The position numbers and the translations under genes are program-made. The notes under the pieces are model-generated. The model saw only the letters and a list, made by a program, of their open reading frames with translations. It did no database searches and was not told the DNA's origin. A stretch of DNA of 64,000 bases from Agarophyton chilense. Lineage: Eukaryota; Rhodophyta; Florideophyceae; Gracilariales; Gracilariaceae. The DNA lies in contig JARGXX010000004.1 of NCBI GenBank assembly GCA_030374765.1, forward strand, positions 434,001 to 498,000, given 5' to 3'. Below are positions 56,873-64,000 of the stretch, piece after piece. The number at the start of each line of letters is the position of its first letter. Positions within the stretch are counted from its first letter, which is position 1.

Positions 56873-58992
56873 TTAAGAAGAACCTGTCAGTTCAGGAGCA
56901 ATGGAATCAGGAGGACCCGTGCTTTTGACTACCAACGGAGGAAAAACTACGGAAAGGCTAGGAGCCATCAACCTAAGAGGTAGCGAAGGAGCAGTAGCCC
57001 CGCCGCTGGGGAGAGGAGTCGAAACCAAAAGAGGATGAACGAAAGGAACCGCTGGAGCTGGTTGCAAAACTGCAGGGTTCAAGTTAGCGCCTAGAAGGGG
57101 ATCTGTCAAAGGATCAGATGGTGCAGCAGCAGAGACGCTTGCCAGATTGGCAATCTGACGGGTGGCCAGTTGGTACATGTCGAACTGGAAGTGATTCTGG
57201 AACTCACCAAGCTGGTTCAGCGCCTTCATGTATTGCGCATGGCGCGGCAGCAAACTTTCAAGGAGCGTCAATGCAGCGACCACGGAGGTAGGCCCAGTCC
57301 TATGAAAGTTGGTGACGCAAGACTGGCGAATTCGAGCCAGGAAACCGACCACGGCCGTAGAATCCATCATAAGTTGAGGCGGAGGCCGAGCAATACCCGC
57401 CAACAGAGGTCAAACCGGACCAGCAACTCTCGAGGAGCTAGGTTGAGTAGGAGTCACACCCGTAGGGATAGGCGACTTACGACCTTGAGGTAACGGCTCG
57501 GACGGGAAGGGACCAGCATACCGACCAACTGGTGTTTCCACAGTACCGTGATAAGGTTCGGGGGTCGGGGGAGCTCCATAAATAGGAGGCTCCCCGGGAT
57601 AGTATTGGGCGTGGCGAGGCACAATCTCCCAAGTTGCGAGATCGAAAGCCTCCCAACCTTGATGGGAATCCCAGTGGTAATTCGTGCCCTGCTCGAGAAA
57701 CGAGCCGAAATCCTTCACGGTATAAGCGGTCCTCTCCACGATGTTCTCATGACTAAATCGGGAAATATCCTGGGCAACCCTCGGAGGTATGAAGAAGATG
57801 CGACCTACAGGTTGAACACCATCTCGGTATGTGTCAGAGTCGACATTGCGACAATCCCAATCGATACGGTAACGGGCGTCCTCCAGAGCCAGGATGGCAA
57901 CCAATACGGTTCATTCCGAGAGGGCAATCGACAAAATGAGGTAATACCGCTCTAGGTTCCGGGAAATCAGACTCCCGAAGTACGCCAAAACCGGCGGAGT
58001 GGGCACGCTCAGTGATAACGAAACATCATAGGACTCCCACTACTCTGGTCGAAGCACGTACCAATCGCGTCTATCCTTCGTAGGTTGTGAGAAGTTCTCG
58101 ACGTTATGAAACATATACATAACGCGAGTGTACGAGTTGTGAGTGCGAAGGCGACTCTGCGTCGCTGCACCCTCGCCCCACCTACTACGGTCAGCCCAAT
58201 TGATAGTGGTGAAAGGCCGATTCAGGGAAACCAAGTCAGGTGAAACCGGAAGGTAAGTCTCCGTAATAGACTAGTACTGGCATACTTGCACCACCAATCG
58301 ACGGTAATAATCCAGCTCCGGTTCGATGCGCACATACGGCAAGTCGCTCGGATATATCGGCGCTCGCAGTCCCAACGGGACAAATCCAAGTAGGTATCCA
58401 ATTGTGGTCTGGTAAGAGCTGCCGGCAACGACGAACTCCCTACCGCCACAGGCCAATCGTGCTTCAACAGGTCATTGTTCGTCACCTGGTCGAAGTTAAT
58501 ACCAAAAGGTCCATACTGACTCGTCGTCCGGTTCGCCGCACCAAACGCGAGATTGTGAGCCCATTTGGTTTGGGTCGCCGAAGGAAGTCCACCACTGCGT
58601 TGGTACGGGTCAGCCGGAGTCCCAGGGGAGAACTGAGTGGCAGGGACAGGCATGCTGCGAAACCCAATGTTGGTAGGCATTCGCGAAGTTGAGCGAGTTA
58701 CCCTCTTGGTAATACCACCGCGTCCACGGCCACGGGATGGCCCGCTACCTGACATTTTGGGGAGGGCCGTAGATCGACCCAACGAACGAGGTGATGACTC
58801 AACCTCCACCGCCGCGGTGAACACCAGCGGGTATTCATCCTTCTGAAGTAGAGCCTCCTCGGTTCGTTCTGAGGAGACGGCCAACGGATCCAACCTTTCC
58901 GGTAGTACTGACACAGACCTTTCGGGTACAACTTGGCCGGCGTGCAGTCGCGAGGGGGCCCAGACCTTTGAGGTATCGTGGAACGGGACCAA
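56873..58992 (-). pseudogene. Accessory gene 'X', antisense, downstream of the plus-strand chromovirus; broken
   Basis: Unknown function. Coding remains are on the minus strand. One likely start is at 58,755 (MSGSGPSRGRGRGGITKRV), giving an RG-rich basic N-terminus; the frame also extends upstream, with related coding-like sequence to about 59.4 kb. The middle is aromatic-rich (TTINWADRSRWGEG, DRRDWYVLRPE, SLSLSVPTPPVLAYFGSL). A Pro/Gly/Tyr-rich linker follows (PPIYGAPPTPEPYHG), and then a helical C-terminal part (TSVVAALTLLESLLPRHAQY, FQNHFQFDMYQLATRQ). It appears homologous to gene Y at 1.9-3.3 kb and has the same position relative to a chromovirus. No enzyme motif, signal peptide or membrane segment is seen. 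An RNA-binding or particle protein is conceivable from the RG-rich end, but that is a guess. Fossil with a handful of breaks. Confidence 0.5.
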
Positions 58993-59788
58993 TCCGACCG
59001 TAAAGGCATAACCTCAGGGGTATCAATCCCCTCGGAATCTCCAAGTTCTTCGACCTCAATGGTAGCCGGCATCTCACGTCTCTCGAGCGCTGGTGCTTCT
59101 TGTGGGGAAGAACCACCCCTTCGAGATATTGGTGACGAATCCACGATGCGGCGCGAAGTGCATCGACGTGGCACCGAATGGGTCCGAACGCGTGCGTGGA
59201 GGTGGCGCGATCCTGTCATCGCCTTGAGGGTAAACCGGAATGGAAAACCGGAAAAAGGTCGCGTAATTACCGATGGGGCCGCTCAACACCAATAAGGTCT
59301 CACAACTGGAAGCTTCCACCACGGACCGAGGCCAACACCTCAATGGTTGTATCGACGCAGGCTCAGGCCCCACTGGCGCCACGATTCAATCCTTACAAGG
59401 TAGACGAGACCTGAAAGGTTGAGAAGCCAGGAAACCTTCAGGGAAAAGCCGGACACTACGGTTACGGTCGCGACGCCGCCAATTAAGGGCAGTACTACCT
59501 CTAGGGTTGTCGAGCCGTGGGAACGACCAGGCGGGACGGTGCTGCGCAGGGACCTAGGAGGAGAATGAAGTTGAAGCAACCGGGAAGGATGCGATACCCA
59601 CTTGTGTAGTATTCTACTATGTCGGGGAATCCGATAGGATGATTTTTCGCGAAGTCGCGGTTGGAACTCATAAGTGGGTGATGTCATCAAACTTGTGATA
59701 TGAAACGGCACACCGCGTAGAATGCCAGGAGGCAGGGTACATTAGTTAAACACGTGGCATCACGAGTGAAGTGGCTTGCAACGGCGCA

Positions 59789-60271
59789 TGTAGTGGCAAT
59801 CCACGTGGCAGGTTCTACTACCCTTTTTAACTAGACGTCCATTAGGGACCATACCCATACTGTGGTTTGGCTAAGTGGCTGACCACTGGGTATTATATAT
59901 ATATTTATTTGGGCACTCACCCTGGCACACAGGATATAGTGCACCAGAGGTGAGCGCCGACTCCAAGTAAAGGAGACAACATGGGCATCATGACTATTCT
60001 GTTCCTCGCTTAGGATTCCTTAACCGGAGATCCGGACGAGCCATAATAGATAGTCAGCCCCGAACCACTTCACGAGCCGTCTCGTACCTACGTTCCATCA
60101 AAGTTTTACAGTTGCACTGTTCACCCTCGCTGGCGAGTAGTGGCCTTACACCCCACTTCCAGCTCGCTGGTGTTGTAGCTCTACCACCCCTTTTACTTCG
60201 CCGCAAGCGACCCATCGGCAGTCCGAACGCTGTCGTAGGTGTCTGCTCTCTCCGTTAGAGGGGATACTACA
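59789..60271 (+). repeat. Probable 5' LTR of the chromovirus at the right edge
   Basis: 483 bp bounded by TGTAGT and ACTACA, a perfect 6-bp terminal inverted repeat with TG...CA ends. A TATA-rich motif (TATTATATATATATTTATTT) lies about 105 bases in. Two bases after its end is a TGG-starting primer-like site. The partner LTR would be outside the window, so this rests on signals only. Confidence 0.5.
59893..59912 (+). promoter_or_regulatory. TATA box of the probable LTR
   Basis: ATTATATATATATTTATTTG in the upstream quarter of the LTR, correctly placed to start transcription of the element's RNA. Confidence 0.5.
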
Positions 60272-60273
60272 AG

Positions 60274-60290
60274 TGGTCTCTCGACTTAGA
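60274..60290 (+). other. Possible primer-binding site
   Basis: TGGTCTCTCGACTTAGA begins with TGG two bases after the LTR end, as expected for pairing with a tRNA CCA end. The tRNA is not identified. Confidence 0.4.
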
Positions 60291-60486
60291 ACCACTGTGG
60301 TCAGATGCACTGAACAATTCGCTCCTGGAACGTGGAATCGATATCGATACTTGGAAAAAGTGGAATCACTACAGTTATTGTTTATCAAACCACCTCCGGC
60401 AATTGCGGAATTCATCGTGGTTGAACACGTGGTCGAGAATTCGAAGACAACATTTGGTTTGCACCTGGACTCAGGTTTGGTATAGG

Positions 60487-62639
60487 ATGTCGAAGACCCA
60501 AATCCAGTCGAGTACTGGTCGCCCCGTTCCTGCGGGACCACCCCCGAAACCGAGGCTCGCCTCATCTGTTGAAGCCGGAGAGCGGCTGTATCGTCAAGCG
60601 ATGTCGCGCTCACGCTCGGTGAATGATGAACGAGATCTCTCGGATGTACCGGCCCCTGTGGCAGCGGCAGTCACGCCCACCATAGAAGCCGTAGTTGACC
60701 CTGAGTTCGTCGGACCTCAAGAAGAGGATGATTTGCGCAGGGAAGTAAATCGTCTCAAGTCTGAGTCAAGCGCTTCGCGTGTGCGCATGGTTGCGTTGGA
60801 ATCACAGATCGCTGCTCTTATCGCTGATGTCGAACAATTACGCAGTGCGCATCAAGCACTCGTTCGTCAAGACGATGGGAAGCAGGTATCTGCATCAGTG
60901 AAAACACTACGTGAGGATTTGAACCATCTACTGGAGAGGTACGGGAATACGCCCGATGCGCTACCCGGCTTAACTGTGGATGTAGAGGAAGTCCTCACTA
61001 GAGGTAACCCTCTTTTAGAACGCCTGGAAGAGGCAGTTCATGCGCAGAGTGCTGCTAAACCAGTCGTGCTGGAAGAGGAAGGAGCTCCTTTGAAGGAAGC
61101 TCGTTCGAAGAAGTCGAAGTCACGTCGTAAGAAGCGGAAGTCCGCACGTGATTCGAGTGATGAATCGTCAAGTTTGGAGGGCTTCAGTTCCAGTACTGAT
61201 GATTCTGATGATTCAGATACGTCAGATGACGACGACAGTGATGATGGTCATCGAAGGGCCCGATCTCGGAAGAAGAACACGTCTTCGTGGTAAATGAGAA
61301 AAAAGGCTCTCCTTACAGAGGATTCAAGGTGCTCCTGTGCACGAATCCACTTTATCGGAAGGTCCTGAATTACAGGTACTACCGTCTGAAGGTGAAGAGC
61401 AAGAAGCGCTCAAAACGCGAAACCGCGAAGGTGAAGGATCACATCAAACGATTGAAGATCGGCCTTAATGATTTACCATTAGATCAGAAAACCCCCATTC
61501 TCGTTATCGAGTTTCTCATTGGATTCGTTGCCGAAGCAGACACTGTAGAGATGAGTGAACCACAGGCATTTGTGTCTTTACCACACTTCCTGAAGGGTTT
61601 TGCTTTAGAGCAACATCGTTCCGTATGCGGATCATTGACAGCCGATGAAGGCGGCGTTACCTCATGGCCAGAGGCGGTGCAGTATTTGCTGCGCAGTTAT
61701 GCCACTTCAAACGCGATACGTCAGGCGATCCTGGGCCTCAAGGATGTGACCCAAAAGCCTGAGGAGGGCGAAGCTGAGTACAGCTCAAGGCTTAACAAAG
61801 CTTCAGTCTGTTGTGGAAACGTCCACTCGACGGAGGACAAGATTACCTTGTACATCGACGGGCTGGACCCGAGCATCAAGTCGTTGGTAGCTCGATATCG
61901 AGAGAAGCATGGAAGAGTCTCCTTTTTGGAGTTATTTCAGTTTGCGACAGCTGAAGGAGACGCGGCCAGAGCGCGTGGTAGCCCCTGTCGTTCAGTGGCT
62001 TTTGGAACCTCAATGGGTATGGAGAAGATCTCCGCCAGAGTTAATCAGCGCAGCAAACTGCTACATCTGGAATCTCCAGTGCACTCACGAGATTCGTCGT
62101 TGGCACCCAAAGGGAGTGACTCGCATGAGGAGTCGGTCCATTTAATGGAATATACGGACTCTTCTGTACCTACAGTGGATCTCCCACACTCGGAGTCTCA
62201 GGAAGAAAAAGCCCTAATGGCTATGGAGGGCCGTCGCCCTATGTACCGTCCCTACACGGTGCCTCCACAAGGAGGTTTTAAGAACGGGAATCCCGGATGG
62301 GTGGATACTCGCACGGCATACCGTTCACAACCTATGTTGACCAACCGTCGTGACGGTTTGCTATGTTATTCATGTTATGGAAAACACTATTTGAGTGCAG
62401 AATGCATTCTTACTGCAAAGGATTTGAGTCGTATCATGACGAATTATGAAGCACTCTCAGAAGAGGAAAAAAGCCTCGTACCGGCGGGCATGTATTGGAA
62501 AGCCAAAAGTTGGTTTTCTCAGACACCAATGCGCCGGACGGACAAGCCGGTTGCTCAGAATGCTGAAGTGTTACAACCCGGAACCTCGGTAGGAAGAGGT
62601 GCCTTTGAGGCGAAAAAGCCGGTGCAACCGGAAAACTAA
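60487..62639 (+). pseudogene. Gag of the right-edge chromovirus
   Basis: It begins MSKTQIQSSTGRPVPAGPPP at 60,487. A heptad-like region follows (RMVALESQIAALIADVEQLR), then a Lys/Arg block (KKSKSRRKKRKSARD) with a long Ser/Asp run (SSTDDSDDSDTSDDDDSDDG), a capsid-like part (61.45-61.98 kb; PLDQKTPILVIEFLIGFV) and a Cys/His knuckle (CYSCYGKHYLSAEC) near 62.37 kb. Gag packages element RNA in particles. The acidic Ser tract beside a basic block is shared with the gag at 51.4 kb. Fossil, few breaks. Confidence 0.8.
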
Positions 62640-62879
62640 GTGAGGGAGCCCCTAGGGGGTCGGCACTAGTCGATCCCGTAGTGATGACCAGGGAGAGCTC
62701 GCCTCCCTGCTCCCGCGCTTGGAAGCCCAAGATTCTCTTGAGACCTCCCAAATTTCCGCCGTACGGAATCAATCCGCCGGACGGAAAGCGAGTACAGTTC
62801 GACTGTGAGTTACATCGTCTTTGGAGACGTTATACTTGTCCGTCAAAACGAAAAAGTTACCTCATGGTAGTGTCTAAAA

Positions 62880-64000
62880 GAAAATATAAGGTCTATGCAG
62901 ACATCGGCTCTGACAGGAATCTGTTATATCGTCGATTAACAATCCTGGACACAGGTGCTGGTCCGAACTTTATTCGGTAATCGTAGCTCGCTCCTGCTGA
63001 CTTAGAAAGTATTCGATACGGTCCTTTACCGGACATCCGGGACGCCAACAAAAATGCTGTGAATACACTGGGAATAGTTCCACTCGTGGTGCGTTTGGGA
63101 CGCTTTTTAGTCCTAGTCCACTTCATCGTCTGTAAGACGTTAGCTGCACCAGTGGTACTGGGATGTGATTATTGCGACAGGTTTGTCGAAGCCAATCGCC
63201 CGCGAAGAAAACTAGTGGAACTAGATGATGGATCAATGGTACCAATTGTTCGCAAGCCAATGCGTCGTTGCCCCGAAGCACCTCTACTTCTACCATCTAT
63301 GGAATAAGGTAAATCCCGAGGACGTGTCTCGCCGAGGATTAGAGTAGCGAAGAGTGTCATGCTGAAGGCGCAAACCCAAAATTTGGTTCAAGCAAGAACA
63401 GAACGACACGGACTCGTGGTATTTCAACCGAATACTCGGATGTACGAATCCCGTGGATTGCTAGTCGCTAACGGCATTGTTCAGTTTGATCCTTGTAGCC
63501 CCTTTTGGATACTAGTGAGTAACTTCACCGATAACGATTATCCTATACCAAAGAATCAGGTTGTTGCAACAGCTTTGCCTCATCCCACAGTGGTGGTCCC
63601 TACTCATATTTCTACTGCAGAAGTATTGGGATTAACCCATGTCGGTGACACAGAGGAAGAACTGCAAACTCCGTCTGGGGATCAATTGAAAATGGAAAAG
63701 GATCCAGAGAGCCTGGTCGATGAGCTAGACTTAGCACATGTGTCGGAACACTACAGAACGAAGATCAGGTCTATGCTGAAGAAGTATACAGCCATTTGGA
63801 CTGGAAAACTAGGAGAGATCTCCGCTACGGAACACCACATTGATTGGGTCTCAGGGTCACAAACCATCTCCCAACCACCCTACAGAGCGGGACCGCGAAC
63901 TCGCCAAATAGAGGAGGAGAATGTCAGCAAAATGCTGGAAGAAGGCGTAATCGAAGCAGCTCAATCTGCTTGGGCCTTACCAGTGGTACTGGTCCCAAAA
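62880..64000 (+). pseudogene. Protease, linker and RT start of the right-edge chromovirus
   Basis: The aspartic protease core ILDTGAGPNFIR lies at 62.94-62.98 kb. A second protease-like block has APVVLGCDYCDRFV near 63.15 kb. The linker contains NTRMYESRGLLVANGIVQF and PTHISTAEVLGL. RT begins with EHHIDWVSGSQTISQPPYRA and EEGVIEAAQSAWALPVVLVP, the first conserved RT block. The window ends inside RT. Fossil, several breaks. Confidence 0.75.

Larger units (their letters stand above)
59789..64000 (+). mobile_element. Chromovirus (Ty3/Gypsy), 5' half, running off the right edge
   Basis: LTR, leader, gag (60.49-62.64 kb), protease (62.9-63.3 kb), a protease-RT linker and the first RT block (SAWALPVVLVPK at the window end). 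It is the same family as the split element at 3.85-19.35 kb on the minus strand: linked matches run through gag, the protease region and NTRMYESRG. Better preserved than that copy. Fossil with several breaks in the part visible. Confidence 0.85.

Noticed and set aside
56873-59711. Minus-strand frames at the chromovirus 3' side as mere shadows of pol
   Set aside because: The plus strand has no pol similarity beyond the chromodomain at 56.67 kb, while the minus strand keeps a long protein-like frame related to gene Y. I therefore kept it as gene X.

Overview
The window looks like repeat-rich nuclear DNA of a eukaryote. A red alga (florideophyte, Chondrus-like) is my best guess: a broken GH16 gene of the carrageenase/agarase type lies among other host-gene fragments, and these fragments are intron-poor with C-rich third codon positions. 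The host assignment is an inference. I found no intact host gene.

Layout. (1) 0-19.4 kb: an old chromovirus (Ty3/Gypsy with a chromodomain) on the minus strand, in two segments (about 3.85-8.64 and 17.18-19.35 kb). It is split by about 8.5 kb of two related tyrosine-recombinase (DIRS-type) retroelements. Next to its 3' end, on the opposite strand (1.9-3.3 kb), lies an unknown gene, here called Y. (2) 19.4-33.7 kb: a graveyard of host-gene fragments in both orientations: a MoeA/Cnx1 molybdenum-cofactor enzyme, DDB1, GH16, a BED-type zinc finger, splicing factor PRPF6 and an RBR ubiquitin ligase. Between them are a C-rich minisatellite, an inverted repeat and hairpins. (3) 33.7-40.6 kb: a young Gypsy element with 1146-bp LTRs that look identical and a CTAAC target-site duplication. 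(4) 41.3-46.0 kb: a Copia element with 234-bp LTRs, a CGTTT duplication and an initiator-tRNA half-molecule primer site. (5) 46.37-47.05 kb: the 5' part of another Copia on the plus strand. (6) 47.55-50.69 kb: a large, lightly decayed DNA-transposon transposase resembling the Plavaka/CACTA group. (7) 50.8-59.4 kb: a chromovirus on the plus strand with an antisense gene X beyond its 3' end; X appears homologous to Y. (8) 59.79 kb to the window end: LTR, gag, protease and start of RT of a third chromovirus, of the same family as the one in (1).

The most interesting signal is the recurrence of an unknown antisense gene (Y and X) next to the 3' end of two different chromoviruses. This suggests an accessory gene carried by the elements. 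The DIRS-type insertion without a clear target-site duplication and the concentration of unrelated host-gene fragments are next.
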